A stretch of DNA of 64,000 nucleotides, taken from NCBI GenBank assembly GCA_900539605.1, contig UQCS01000006.1, positions 6,183-70,182 on the forward strand. The letters run 5' to 3'. A model generated the notes under the pieces. The model was not told the origin of the DNA and did no database searches. It worked only from the letters and a program-made list of their open reading frames with translations. Positions 35,358-44,651 of this stretch are shown here, piece after piece. Position numbers and translations under genes: made by a program. Origin of the DNA: an uncultured Azospirillum sp. (GTDB taxonomy: Bacteria; Pseudomonadota; Alphaproteobacteria; RF32; CAG-239). How positions within the stretch are numbered: the stretch's first letter is position 1; each line of letters begins with the position of its first letter.

Positions 35358-35951
35358 TCAATCGGAAGGTAACATAAATGCCTCCGGAATCCTGTAAACA
35401 TAGATATTGTTGAATTTATAAAATCCTTTGACTTCAATGATTTCATCCGCCCGAAAATCGGGGATATAAAAACTGTTTGAATAGATGACGGTTCCCTTCG
35501 AAGCATCGGTTTGCAGTTTTTGCCCAAAACGTTCCATCAACGGTTGCATCAAAAAACAGGCGATAATATCAAAATCTTTAAAAGAACAATTAAACATGTC
35601 TTGACGGATGATTTGGACGTTGGTCAACTTACGGGTTCGAAAAGCGGCAATCGCTGCGGTGAAACGATTCCATTCAATACCGACAAAGTGATGCCGCGGA
35701 TGTTTGTGTGCCAGTTCAATCAGCAATGTTCCAGTGCCGCAACCGGGATCCAAGACATTAAGCGGCTGAACGGATTCTTGTAACAGAACATTAATTCTTT
35801 CAATGATAATTTTCTTTTGCTTGCCGAAGCTGGGAACCAAGGGTGGACATTTGCGGAAATCTTTGTTAACGAACAGGCGTATGATGTCAACCCATATCCA
35901 TATCAGTGCTGCAATCAACAAAGCATAGATAAAAACGGCAAACCATATCAT
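35358..35951 (-). CDS. Membrane-anchored class I SAM methyltransferase
   Basis: 197 aa. N-terminal membrane anchor (WFAVFIYALLIAALIWIWVD) followed by a methyltransferase core with motif I VLDPGCGTGTLLIE, an acidic residue in FVGIEWNR and IRQDMFN. Substrate unknown; the anchor suggests a lipid or quinone-like or envelope substrate, which is inference. The ATG at 35951 has GGAG 9 bases upstream. The gene stands between mnmE and mnmG on the opposite strand. Confidence 0.75.
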   Translation of the reverse strand: MIWFAVFIYALLIAALIWIWVDIIRLFVNKDFRKCPPLVPSFGKQKKIIIERINVLLQESVQPLNVLDPGCGTGTLLIELAHKHPRHHFVGIEWNRFTAAIAAFRTRKLTNVQIIRQDMFNCSFKDFDIIACFLMQPLMERFGQKLQTDASKGTVIYSNSFYIPDFRADEIIEVKGFYKFNNIYVYRIPEAFMLPSD

Positions 35952-36139
35952 TATTTTTCTCCGCAATTGTTTTTTTGGCGTTTAAGAACTGAATCCGTTC
36001 CCAAACTTTTAATATTATCCTAAAACTTTTATGCTAAGTTTTGGTTAATCATATGCGGATAATGTGCTTTTGTAATAAAAAAGCTTGATAATGCATCCAA
36101 AAAACGCTAAACAGCAAACAGATAAGAACAGAGGCTGAA

Positions 36140-37993
36140 ATGCATATCAAAAATCACTATAACGTTATTGTTGTCGGCGGCGGTCATGCCGGTTGCGAAG
36201 CTTGTGCCGCTGCCGCGCGAACCGGCGCTGAAACATTACTGGTTACCCACAAAATCGCTACCATCGGTGAAATGTCCTGTAATCCAGCTATCGGCGGACT
36301 GGGCAAAGGTCATTTGGTGCGGGAAATTGATGCACTGGACGGGTTAATGGGCCGGGTTATTGATCGTGCAGGGATTCAGTTTAGGATGCTTAACATGTCC
36401 AAAGGGCCGGCGGTAAGAGGACCACGTGCGCAGGCGGATCGTGAACTTTATCGTCAATATATGTTAGAAGCGCTCAGAGAACAGAATAATCTCGAAATTG
36501 CCGAAGCGGCAGTTGAAGGGTTGTTTTTTGCAAACGAACGGGCAGTCGGCGTTGTTTTGGGCGACGGAACAAAAATTACGGCTGATGCGGTTGTGCTTAC
36601 AACCGGAACATTTTTGAACGGCATCATGTTTACCGGTCATCAAACTTCGATCGGTGGTCGGGTGGACGATGTTTCGTGCAGCGGGATCACCCCCTGTTTA
36701 AATGCACGGCAATTGCGTTTGGGACGTCTAAAGACCGGTACGCCGGCACGTTTGGACGGCAGAACGATTAACTGGAAAATTTTGGATCGGCAACGCGGAG
36801 ACGAGGTGCCGCAGCCGTTTTCTTATCTGACGGATAAAATAAACAATCCTCAGATTGACTGTTTTGTCACCCATACCAACTTGAACACGCATCGGATAAT
36901 CCGTGATAACTTTTCAAAATGCGCATTGTTTTCCGGATTGATAAAAGGTGTCGGACCGCGCTATTGTCCGAGTATTGAAGATAAACTGGTCAAATTTGCC
37001 GATCGCGAAAGTCACCAGATTTTTCTCGAACCGGAAGGTTTGTCAACTAACGTTGTGTATCCCAACGGTATTTCAACTTCTTTGCCGGCGGACGTTCAGG
37101 AAGCTTTTATTCACACCATAAAAGGCTTGGAAGATGTTAAGATCCTTCGTTACGCTTATGCGATTGAATACGATTATGTTGATCCTCAGGAACTGGATTG
37201 TTGTTTGCAATTGAAGAAAGTTCCCGGTTTGTTTCTGGCGGGTCAAATTAACGGTACCACCGGCTATGAAGAAGCGGCGGCACAAGGTTTGTTGGCAGGT
37301 GTCAATGCGGCGTTGCATGCCGAAGGCAAAGGGCGCAAATTTGTGATTGATCGTTCCGAAGCTTATATCGGTGTGATGGTTGATGACCTGATTACCAAAG
37401 GGGTTGATGAGCCGTATCGTATGTTTACTTCGCGTTCGGAATATCGTCTCCATCTGCGGGCTGACAACGCCGATCTTCGGTTGACCGCAGCCGGTCATGA
37501 AGCCGGTTGTGTCGGTGAGTTGCGGTGGCATTGTTTTGAACAAAAACGTAAGCAAATTGCCGTTTTGCGCGATTTGGCCGATCAATTGCAAATAAAACCG
37601 TCCGAACTTGACTGCCATGGCATTAAAAACAAAAAAGACGGAACCCGGCGCACGGCGTTCAATCTGATGTCTTATGACGATGTTTCACGTGAAACAATAT
37701 TAAAAATATGGCCGCAACTGGCAGAGTACCCGGCGGATGTTTATGAAGAAGTGGAAATAGAAGCTAAATATGCGGGGTATATCAAACGTCAGCTCGCTGA
37801 TATTGAAGTTTTCAAAAAAGATGAAAAACTAAAAATCCGTGAAGATATCGACTATTCGAAAATAGGCGGTTTATCTAACGAAATGGTCATTAAACTGAGC
37901 CGGATCCGTCCGGAAACGATCGGAGCCGCCTCGCGCATTTCCGGCGTAACTCCGGCGGCGGTAATGGCGATTTTGGGCTATCTTAAGAAGTAG
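36140..37993 (+). CDS. mnmG: tRNA uridine-5-carboxymethylaminomethyl modification enzyme MnmG
   Basis: FAD-dependent partner of MnmE, 617 aa. FAD-binding [12 protein letters not shown] at the N-terminus, [18 protein letters not shown], the conserved LKTGTPAR with VDDVSCSG before it, [16 protein letters not shown] and C-terminal ALSRIRP-like region ([19 protein letters not shown]). An exact parS site is embedded at 37681-37696 within the codons for Val-Ser-Arg-Glu-Thr. The downstream HD gene's ribosome site overlaps the mnmG stop. Confidence 0.97.
   Translation: MHIKNHYNVIVVGGGHAGCEACAAAARTGAETLLVTHKIATIGEMSCNPAIGGLGKGHLVREIDALDGLMGRVIDRAGIQFRMLNMSKGPAVRGPRAQADRELYRQYMLEALREQNNLEIAEAAVEGLFFANERAVGVVLGDGTKITADAVVLTTGTFLNGIMFTGHQTSIGGRVDDVSCSGITPCLNARQLRLGRLKTGTPARLDGRTINWKILDRQRGDEVPQPFSYLTDKINNPQIDCFVTHTNLNTHRIIRDNFSKCALFSGLIKGVGPRYCPSIEDKLVKFADRESHQIFLEPEGLSTNVVYPNGISTSLPADVQEAFIHTIKGLEDVKILRYAYAIEYDYVDPQELDCCLQLKKVPGLFLAGQINGTTGYEEAAAQGLLAGVNAALHAEGKGRKFVIDRSEAYIGVMVDDLITKGVDEPYRMFTSRSEYRLHLRADNADLRLTAAGHEAGCVGELRWHCFEQKRKQIAVLRDLADQLQIKPSELDCHGIKNKKDGTRRTAFNLMSYDDVSRETILKIWPQLAEYPADVYEEVEIEAKYAGYIKRQLADIEVFKKDEKLKIREDIDYSKIGGLSNEMVIKLSRIRPETIGAASRISGVTPAAVMAILGYLKK
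37681..37696. promoter_or_regulatory. parS centromere site 1 (inside mnmG)
   Basis: TGTTTCACGTGAAACA, the exact 16-bp palindrome bound by chromosomal ParB. Confidence 0.92.
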
Positions 37994-38003
37994 GAGTTTT
38001 GAA

Positions 38004-38624
38004 TTGACTGCATTTCCTGACCGCGATCGGGCCGAAGCTTTGTGGGAAGAAGGAATCCGCTATCGTCTTTCCCGTCCCTACCCTTTTGATCTCGAATCCG
38101 AATATCGTTTTCATACGCGCGGCGTTGCCGAAGCGGCGGAAAAAATTGCCGCTTATGTCCCCGGTCTTGTTCCTGAAAGAGCGTTTGTTTTCGGACTGTT
38201 GCACGATTATGGCAAAAGAATCAGTCAAAGCCGCGAAAACAAATTTCACGGACAGGAAGGTTATGAGCAGATGATGAAACTCGGTTATCCGGAAATTGCG
38301 CAGATTTGCCTCACTCATACTTTTCCCGATAAAGATTTTAATCCGGAACAATATTCTTTTCCGCCGGAATGGTTTGATTGGATCCGTTGCCGTTTGGCGC
38401 CGCTGGTCTATGATGATTATGATTTGCTGATCGCTTTTTGTGACAAACTGTTCGAAGCCTGTGCAATGGTCTCGATCGAAGAACGGGTGGCGGCAATTGT
38501 CCGGCGTTACGGTCTCAACGGCCGTCAGCGTAATCTTTTATATGACCAAAGCATGAAGTTAAAACATTACTTTGATGCTAAAACCGGTCGGAACGTTTAT
38601 GAAATTTTAGGTTTGGAGAAATAA
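38004..38624 (+). CDS. HD-domain phosphohydrolase
   Basis: 206 aa. Metal-binding residues appear as RFHTRGVAEAA, then GLLHDYGKR (the HD pair) and an Asp in YDLLIAFCDK. HD proteins hydrolyse nucleotides or other phosphate esters; substrate unknown. Start codon is TTG at 38004, supported by TAGGAG 7 bases upstream that overlaps the mnmG stop, so expression is coupled to mnmG. First of three phosphohydrolase genes inserted between mnmG and rsmG. Confidence 0.82.
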   Translation: MTAFPDRDRAEALWEEGIRYRLSRPYPFDLESEYRFHTRGVAEAAEKIAAYVPGLVPERAFVFGLLHDYGKRISQSRENKFHGQEGYEQMMKLGYPEIAQICLTHTFPDKDFNPEQYSFPPEWFDWIRCRLAPLVYDDYDLLIAFCDKLFEACAMVSIEERVAAIVRRYGLNGRQRNLLYDQSMKLKHYFDAKTGRNVYEILGLEK

Positions 38625-38626
38625 AA

Positions 38627-39445
38627 ATGCAGAAATTCAGTTATCACACCCACACTAACGCCCTTGGTATTTTTGACGGCCGTTGCACAGCCGAACAAAT
38701 GATTGAACAGGCACAAAAAATCGGTTATCGGGAAATCGGTATTTCCAACCATTTGGTTTATCATCCCAACATGACGATCAGACATCCGATGTTTTTTAAT
38801 GACTATAATCTTCTGGAAGACGCAATGATGCGAGTTGCCGACGAAATTCGCCAGGCAGCTTCAACGGCCACAATAAAAGTCTATCTCGGATTTGAGGTGG
38901 ACTTTTTTCCGTCTTCGGAATGGCGCCGTTGTTTTGAAAAATTGCGCAAAAAAATAAATGCCGATTATTATATCGGTTCTTTCCATTATCTGCGCAATCA
39001 GGACGAAAGCCGGGTTGAAAATATGTATTTGTACAATCCGCTTCAGCCGACTTACAGCGAAGAAGAAATTAAAGAAGCGATTCATTTTTACTGGCAAAAT
39101 GCTGCTTTAGCTGCTGAAAGCGGATATTTTGATTTTATTGCCCATCCTGACGTTTATAAAATTTTTCCGCATTTTGCCGCTTACGGCGAAGAAGAAGACA
39201 AGTGGCATTTTATTGAAACCATGGGGCGGCTAAAACATCCTTATGAGCTGAATACCAGCGGCTGGCGCAAATGTGGCGAACAGCATCCTTATCGTTGGAT
39301 GATGGAAGAGCTGAACCGTTTGGAAGTTCCGATTGTTATCAGTGATGATGCCCATGATGTTTCTCAGTTGGCTAATTACTTTGAGCAGGCGGAACAATTG
39401 CTGCAGTCGCTTGATTATAAAAAACGCTGGAAGTTGGAAAAATAA
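38627..39445 (+). CDS. PHP-domain phosphoesterase, copy 1 (histidinol-phosphatase-like)
   Basis: 272 aa. PHP metal-site motifs: YHTHTNA near the N-terminus, ISNHLVYH, GFEVDFFP, GSFHYL, IAHPDVYKIF and SDDAHDVSQL. The arrangement fits the HisK type of histidinol-phosphate phosphatases, but other phosphate monoesters are possible and no histidine genes are nearby. Starts 3 bp after the HD gene and ends directly at the ATG of copy 2. Confidence 0.83.
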   Translation: MQKFSYHTHTNALGIFDGRCTAEQMIEQAQKIGYREIGISNHLVYHPNMTIRHPMFFNDYNLLEDAMMRVADEIRQAASTATIKVYLGFEVDFFPSSEWRRCFEKLRKKINADYYIGSFHYLRNQDESRVENMYLYNPLQPTYSEEEIKEAIHFYWQNAALAAESGYFDFIAHPDVYKIFPHFAAYGEEEDKWHFIETMGRLKHPYELNTSGWRKCGEQHPYRWMMEELNRLEVPIVISDDAHDVSQLANYFEQAEQLLQSLDYKKRWKLEK

Positions 39446-40273
39446 ATGCAAAAATTCAGTTATCATACCCACACCGATTTTTCAGACGGTCACAACACGC
39501 CGGAAGAAATGCTGCAACAGGCTGCAGACCTTGGTTGGGAAGAAATCGGAATCAGCGATCATCTGATCGTGCATAAAAATATTCGTCAGAGTTTTTCTTG
39601 GCCACGGTGGGAAAAGGCTGACAAAATCGATATTTTTCATGCCGATTTCAATGAAGCGGCGGACGGATTTTGCCGTCATGCCGATCATTTGCGTAAACTT
39701 GCACGACGTTATAATTTGAAAGTGCAGGTTGGTGCCGAAGTTGATTTTTTCTGTTATGACGGTTGGGCAGAAGAATTTGCCGCTTTTAGTAAACAAGTCG
39801 GTTTGGACTATTGTATTTCCGGCAATCATTTTCTGCCGTTAGACAACAGCGAACAGATCCTTGATGCCAAAGACAGCGGAATGTTAGATAAGAATGCTCT
39901 CGAATCGGCCTTGCGACTACACTTTACAACCGTTACGGCGGCGGCACGTTCGGGAATGTTTGCTTTTATTGCTCATTTGGATTATTTGCGTAAAATTCCG
40001 CAATGGGCAGAACAGACATTTACGGCGGAAAAGAAGGCATTGACAGCCGCTCTTGTTAAATCGGTGGTGGGGACAGAGCTGAGCAGCAAAGGAATTCGTA
40101 AACAAGGCTATTTTTATCCTGAAGAAAATTGGTTGAAGCAAATCATTGAAGCCGGTGTTCCGTTGGTGATCAGTGACGATGCACATCGCATTGATGAACT
40201 TGGTTTTGAGTTTGAGAAAGCCGAGGCGTTGTTACAACAGCTGGAGTGTCGTAAGCGCTGGCATTTCAAATAG
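39446..40273 (+). CDS. PHP-domain phosphoesterase, copy 2 (histidinol-phosphatase-like)
   Basis: 275 aa, clear paralogue of the gene before it: both begin MQKFSYHTHT and share the block order. Motifs: YHTHTDFSDGH, ISDHLIVH, GAEVDFF, SGNHFL, IAHLDYLRK and SDDAHRIDEL. The His-Pro-Asp of copy 1 is His-Leu-Asp here. Last gene of the HD-PHP-PHP insert; its stop is followed by a 215-bp AT-rich gap before rsmG. Confidence 0.83.
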   Translation: MQKFSYHTHTDFSDGHNTPEEMLQQAADLGWEEIGISDHLIVHKNIRQSFSWPRWEKADKIDIFHADFNEAADGFCRHADHLRKLARRYNLKVQVGAEVDFFCYDGWAEEFAAFSKQVGLDYCISGNHFLPLDNSEQILDAKDSGMLDKNALESALRLHFTTVTAAARSGMFAFIAHLDYLRKIPQWAEQTFTAEKKALTAALVKSVVGTELSSKGIRKQGYFYPEENWLKQIIEAGVPLVISDDAHRIDELGFEFEKAEALLQQLECRKRWHFK

Positions 40274-40488
40274 GACATGCCCAAAACGTTGGCCTGTTTG
40301 AATAATTTGTACCGGCGAATCGCCACTTGTGAAAAACAAAACTTTATCTTTTTATTACTTCGTGTATTGATTCTTTTTGTTGTTTTATTTAGTTGAAAAC
40401 ACTGTTCTTTTTGGTAGCTTTTTTTAAAATGTTCATAAGTAAAATTTTTATGTTCTAAAATTTTCAATTCGTATATATAAATACAGCT

Positions 40489-41109
40489 ATGGAAAATTTT
40501 ATCAAAACATATGATGTTTCACGTGAAACATATGACCGTCTAAGATGTTGCCAAACAGCCCTAAACGAATGGCAACAAAAGTTTAATTTGGTCAGCAACG
40601 GTTCTCTTGCCGACAGCTGGAACCGTCACTTTGTCGACTCGGCACAACTGTTCCCGCTGATTCCTGAAACGGCATGTTCTTTGGCCGATCTGGGCAGCGG
40701 CGCCGGTTTTCCGGGAATGGTGTTGGCGATAATGGCTGCTGAAAAAACACCGTATTTAAAAGTGACGTTAGTTGAAAGTATTTGTAAAAAAACAGTGTAT
40801 TTAAATCATCTGACGCAAATTACCGGTTGCAAAGTTGAAATATTGAATCGCCGGATTGAGGAAATTAAAAACCGTCGTTTCGACGTTATTACGGCCCGCG
40901 CGGTTACCGCACTTTCCGATTTGCTCACCTATGCTTTTCCGTTGCTGAATAAAAACGGTCTTTGTCTTTTTCCCAAAGGGAAAAGCTGGCCCGAAGAAGT
41001 CAGCCTGGCTCAGCGCAAATGGAATTTTGAATATGATTCCGTTCCGAGCCTGACCAATCCTGAAAGCGTTATTTTAGTTATCCGTCATCTTGCTGTAAAA
41101 GGGAGATAA
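40489..41109 (+). CDS. rsmG: 16S rRNA (guanine-N7) methyltransferase RsmG
   Basis: Methylates G527 of 16S rRNA. 206 aa. Motifs: WQQKFNLVSN, RHFVDSAQLFPL, the SAM loop LGSGAGFPGMVLA, and ITARAVTALSDLL. An exact parS site lies at 40515-40530 within the first codons. The ATG has no obvious ribosome site. Leads into parA 3 bp later. Confidence 0.95.
   Translation: MENFIKTYDVSRETYDRLRCCQTALNEWQQKFNLVSNGSLADSWNRHFVDSAQLFPLIPETACSLADLGSGAGFPGMVLAIMAAEKTPYLKVTLVESICKKTVYLNHLTQITGCKVEILNRRIEEIKNRRFDVITARAVTALSDLLTYAFPLLNKNGLCLFPKGKSWPEEVSLAQRKWNFEYDSVPSLTNPESVILVIRHLAVKGR
40515..40530. promoter_or_regulatory. parS centromere site 2 (inside rsmG)
   Basis: TGTTTCACGTGAAACA, exact consensus. It again encodes Val-Ser-Arg-Glu-Thr, at the N-terminus of RsmG. 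Confidence 0.92.
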
Positions 41110-41112
41110 ATT

Positions 41113-41892
41113 ATGCCTCGCATCATTGCTGTCGCCAACCGAAAAGGCGGCGTCGGAAAAACCACCACCACCGTCAACGTCGCTACGGCGATGGCGGCTG
41201 CCGGAAAAAAAGTTTTGGTGATTGATCTCGATCCCCAGTCCAACGCTTCGACCTCGCTTGGTATTGACAAACACGGGGGTATGGTTTCTTCATATGAAGT
41301 GATTATCGGTGAGCGTTCCTTAAACGAAGCGGTCATTTTGAGCGAAATTCCTAATTTTTCGCTGGTTCCTGCTTCGCCCGATTTGGCGGGCGCCGAAGTG
41401 GAACTGATAGACAAGCCGCGTCGCGAATTTGCTCTTAAAGATGCTCTCGGAACCTCAGCCGTCAATTACGATTATGTACTGATCGACTGTCCGCCTTCTC
41501 TGAGTTTGGTGACGATCAATGCGTTAGTGGCGGCCGACGCCGTTATTGTACCGTTGCAATGCGAATACCTGGCTCTGGAAGGTATTACCGATTTGATTGC
41601 CAACATTAACCAAATCAAACGTCGTTTTAATCCGCGGCTGGAACTTCAGGGAGTTGTGTTGACAATGTATGATGGCCGCAACAATCTTACCCAGATGGTG
41701 GAAGAAGATGTTCGCAGTTTCTTTGGCAAAAAAGTTTATCAAACCGTTATTCCGCGGAATGTCCGCGTTTCCGAAGCACCCTCCCACGGCAAACCTGTTT
41801 TGCTTTATGATTTTAAATGTTCGGGTTCACAGGCTTACATCAGCCTTGCCGGCGAAGTTTTGAAAAGAGAAAAGGAATTGATAGCATGTTAG
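41113..41892 (+). CDS. parA: Chromosome partitioning ATPase ParA
   Basis: Deviant-Walker ATPase that moves ParB-parS complexes. 259 aa. NRKGGVGKTTTTVN near residues 9-22, DLDPQSNAS, DCPPSLSLVTINAL. Overlaps parB by 7 bases. Within about 10 kb of the putative origin. Confidence 0.97.
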   Translation: MPRIIAVANRKGGVGKTTTTVNVATAMAAAGKKVLVIDLDPQSNASTSLGIDKHGGMVSSYEVIIGERSLNEAVILSEIPNFSLVPASPDLAGAEVELIDKPRREFALKDALGTSAVNYDYVLIDCPPSLSLVTINALVAADAVIVPLQCEYLALEGITDLIANINQIKRRFNPRLELQGVVLTMYDGRNNLTQMVEEDVRSFFGKKVYQTVIPRNVRVSEAPSHGKPVLLYDFKCSGSQAYISLAGEVLKREKELIAC

Positions 41893-42809
41893 ACGATGGT
41901 CACAAGAGAAGAAGTCTCGGCCGCGGTTTGGGTGCCCTGCTCGGCGATGACCTTGGATTTCTGGATTCCGAAACCCCGGCCCCGAAAGCCGGTGAAAAAA
42001 AGATTGCGATCGCCGATCTCACGCCCAGCCCCTATCAGCCGCGGCTTGATTTTAATCCTGAAGCTCTGGATGCGCTGGCACAGTCGGTTGCGGAAAAGGG
42101 AATTTTGCAACCGCTGCTGGTTCGTGAGCTCGGAGACGGCAAGTATGAGATCATCGCCGGCGAACGCCGTTTCAGAGCCGCCAAAATGGCGGGTTTGACG
42201 GAAGTTCCTGCAGTGGTAAAGAATATGAACGATCAGGAAGTTCTCGAAGTTGCCCTGATTGAGAATCTTCTGCGTGAGAATCTTTCAGCAATTGAAGAAG
42301 CCGAAGGGCTGCAGCGGCTGATTGATGAATTTTCGCATACACAGGAAGCACTTTCAAAGGTTATCGGCAAGTCGCGCAGTTATATTGCCAACACGCTTCG
42401 TCTTCTGGCATTGCCGGCAACGATTCAGCAAATGGTACGCGATGGCACTCTGACCGCCGGTCAGGTGCGTCCGTTGATCGGCCTCGACAACGCCGAAGAG
42501 CTGGCGAGGCGGATTGCCGAACGCGGTCTTAACGCGCGTCAGGCCGAAGCCCTGGCCGCAAAAGCCAAACAACCAGCAGTGTCACGCAAACAGACTGTTG
42601 CAGACAGCGATCTGGCCGAACTTTCGGAAGGAATTGCCCGCCGGTTGGGGGTTAAGGTTAAAATCTCACCCGCTAAAAACGGTGCCGGAAAGATTGTACT
42701 GCAATATGCTAATTTAGCCGATTTGGATAAGATTATTGACATTTTGCAGCAAAAGTCTACACTGTCAGACGGCAAACCGGCCAAATTTACAATGAATATT
42801 GTCGATTAA
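41886..42809 (+). CDS. parB: Chromosome partitioning CTPase/DNA-binding protein ParB
   Basis: Binds parS and slides as a CTP-dependent clamp. 307 aa. N-terminal RRSLGRGLGALLGDD (ParA-stimulating tail), DLTPSPYQPR, CTP site motif GERRFRAAK at about 91-99, helix-turn-helix region ALSKVIGKSRSYIANTLRLL and a C-terminal dimerisation segment. The start MLDDGHKR was chosen because it overlaps the parA end and gives the family N-terminus; a longer frame would read through parA. Confidence 0.97.
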   Translation: MLDDGHKRRSLGRGLGALLGDDLGFLDSETPAPKAGEKKIAIADLTPSPYQPRLDFNPEALDALAQSVAEKGILQPLLVRELGDGKYEIIAGERRFRAAKMAGLTEVPAVVKNMNDQEVLEVALIENLLRENLSAIEEAEGLQRLIDEFSHTQEALSKVIGKSRSYIANTLRLLALPATIQQMVRDGTLTAGQVRPLIGLDNAEELARRIAERGLNARQAEALAAKAKQPAVSRKQTVADSDLAELSEGIARRLGVKVKISPAKNGAGKIVLQYANLADLDKIIDILQQKSTLSDGKPAKFTMNIVD

Positions 42810-42818
42810 GGAAAGAAA

Positions 42819-43049
42819 ATGACTATACTTGATAAAATGCTCGAAAACTGTAAAAATAACGGTTTTCAACCTACTGAAAATATTGAAAAAATTGCTCGTG
42901 CTAAAAATATGATGTTCGGTGAACAGTCTTGGCAGCGTTGCCCGTGTGACGGTCGCAACGAAGAACGCTACTGCATTTCCGAATTGTGCCGCAGCGATAT
43001 CGAACGCGACGGCATCTGTCATTGCCGCTGTTACAGCAAAGCAAAATAA
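42819..43049 (+). CDS. Ferredoxin:thioredoxin reductase catalytic-subunit-like protein
   Basis: 76 aa, cysteine-rich. Cysteines fall as CPC (41-43), C52, C57, then CHC (67-69) and C71, close to the FTR catalytic pattern CPC...CPC...CHC that binds a [4Fe-4S] cluster next to a redox disulfide. The middle CPC is replaced by two separate cysteines, so cluster binding is uncertain. FTR passes electrons from ferredoxin to thioredoxin. It follows parB by 9 bp. Alternative: a small zinc- or Fe-S-binding protein. Confidence 0.6.
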   Translation: MTILDKMLENCKNNGFQPTENIEKIARAKNMMFGEQSWQRCPCDGRNEERYCISELCRSDIERDGICHCRCYSKAK

Positions 43050-43126
43050 TTTTACCGGAGTAACTATATTTTTACCGTCCTCGGCATATATTTAACAAAA
43101 ACCCAAATTTTCAAGGAAACCGGCCC

Positions 43127-44191
43127 ATGTTTTTCATCAAAAAGTTAATCCTCGGTTTGGCGGCAGTCATCTTGATTTATGTCGGCGGCAACGGTACTCA
43201 AAGCTCAAACCTGCTGTTTCAGGGCGGCGGGTTTGTCGGCATGATCGTCGGATTCGTGGTTTTGTATATTTTTGCGAAGATGGTATGGCGGGCCATGGGC
43301 TGTCTGCCGGTTTTGCTGATCATTTGCCTTATTGTCGGTTTTATCCTTTACGCAATCGGCGCTTTTAACAACGGTGTCGAAAATGTGGTGCCGAATGTTC
43401 TGAACTTCCTCGGCGCTGGGCGCCATACGGCAGCCGGAAGTGTGGTGCAGGCCAACGCTTCGGCTGAACCGGCGGTTCCGGAAATCGTTGAACCTTCCCC
43501 GGCTGTCCCGTTACTTAACGAAAACTTCGACGAAGTGAGCCCGGTTGCTTCTGAACCAACAACCGCGCCGGCAGCGGTTCAGCCGGCGGCAGCACCGGCA
43601 GCACGTCAAGAACCGCAACCGATCGAATCGGAGAGTGGGTTGGGGCGTCTTTTGAGCAGTCTGACCGGAAAATCTGCCGAACCGACAGTACAACCGTCGT
43701 TTAACCCCAACAATTACCCCGCGGTTTATGGTGTTACAAAGGTGATTAACGGCGACACTCTGTTAATGGGCGGCCGCTATTTGCGGATTTACGGTATTGA
43801 CGCTCCCGAATCAAACCAAACCTGTTCCGACGGAAAAGGACGTGCCTATCGTTGCGGGCAGGAAGCGGCCCGTTGGCTGAAAAGCTGGATTTCCGGCCAT
43901 GAATTGGAATGCCATGTGATCAAACAGGACTCCAAAGGCAACATGGTTGCCACCTGCGCGCTCGGACAATATGATATCGGCGCCGCACTGGTCAACGCCG
44001 GCTGGGCGGTTGCCGATCCCAAGCAGAGCAACATTTATTTTCCTTACGAACAACAGGCGCGGGAAAATGGTCGTGGTTTGTGGCAGGGACAGTTCTACAA
44101 ACCCTGGGACTGGCGAGAAATTCAATCCAAAAAGCCCAAGATCAAAGTTATCAAGCCTAAAGGGCCGAAAAAAAGTCTACTCGATCTGTAG
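43127..44191 (+). CDS. Membrane-anchored staphylococcal-nuclease-like protein
   Basis: 354 aa. Three hydrophobic segments in the first ~95 residues, a Pro/Ala-rich linker (~105-185) and a C-terminal SNase domain with VINGDTLLMGG (metal Asp), LRIYGIDAPES (catalytic Arg and Glu) and ALVNAGWAVAD, ENGRGLWQGQF. Two extra cysteine pairs are present (CSDGKGRAYRC and others), suggesting disulfides in the periplasm. Likely a nuclease exposed outside the inner membrane. Confidence 0.8.
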   Translation: MFFIKKLILGLAAVILIYVGGNGTQSSNLLFQGGGFVGMIVGFVVLYIFAKMVWRAMGCLPVLLIICLIVGFILYAIGAFNNGVENVVPNVLNFLGAGRHTAAGSVVQANASAEPAVPEIVEPSPAVPLLNENFDEVSPVASEPTTAPAAVQPAAAPAARQEPQPIESESGLGRLLSSLTGKSAEPTVQPSFNPNNYPAVYGVTKVINGDTLLMGGRYLRIYGIDAPESNQTCSDGKGRAYRCGQEAARWLKSWISGHELECHVIKQDSKGNMVATCALGQYDIGAALVNAGWAVADPKQSNIYFPYEQQARENGRGLWQGQFYKPWDWREIQSKKPKIKVIKPKGPKKSLLDL

Positions 44192-44198
44192 GTGAAAT

Positions 44199-44651
44199 AT
44201 GAAGCAATCCAAGAGTTGGTTTTGTGCCGAAGAAAAAGATACCTCAGCGTTGGGACGTCAGCTGGCGGCGATTGCCCGCCGCGGCGACTGTTTTGTCCTT
44301 AACGGAACCCTCGGAATGGGAAAAAGCGTACTGTGCCGCGCCTTTATCCAGAAATTGACCGCTGCGGCGGAAGTTCCCAGTCCAACCTTTACTCTGGTAC
44401 AAAGCTACACGGCCGATGATTTTGAGATTTTTCATTTTGATCTTTATCGTCTTAAGTCGCCGGAAGAGATTTTTGAATTGGGGATGGAAGAAGCGCTTTA
44501 TGACGGCGTCTGCTTGATTGAGTGGCCTGAGAAAATGGGGCCTTATCTGCCTCGTCAGGCAATTGTAATTGATATTGTGCCGGAAAACGGCGGCCGCCGG
44601 GTCACCGTTACTTTTCCAGAACCGGCTGAAAGGTTGGCTTCTCTTGACTGA
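44199..44651 (+). CDS. tsaE: tRNA threonylcarbamoyladenosine biosynthesis ATPase TsaE
   Basis: ATPase that drives the TsaB-TsaD cycle for t6A37 formation. 150 aa. P-loop GTLGMGKSVLCR, PSPTFTLVQSY, HFDLYRLKSPEE and LIEWPEKM. Overlaps the hprK start by 8 bases. Confidence 0.95.
   Translation: MKQSKSWFCAEEKDTSALGRQLAAIARRGDCFVLNGTLGMGKSVLCRAFIQKLTAAAEVPSPTFTLVQSYTADDFEIFHFDLYRLKSPEEIFELGMEEALYDGVCLIEWPEKMGPYLPRQAIVIDIVPENGGRRVTVTFPEPAERLASLD

Noticed and set aside
40274..40467. A minus-strand frame extending from the second PHP gene into the gap before rsmG.
   Set aside because: No ribosome site, no motif, AT-driven Lys/Asn-rich content; the gap is better seen as the rsmG upstream region.
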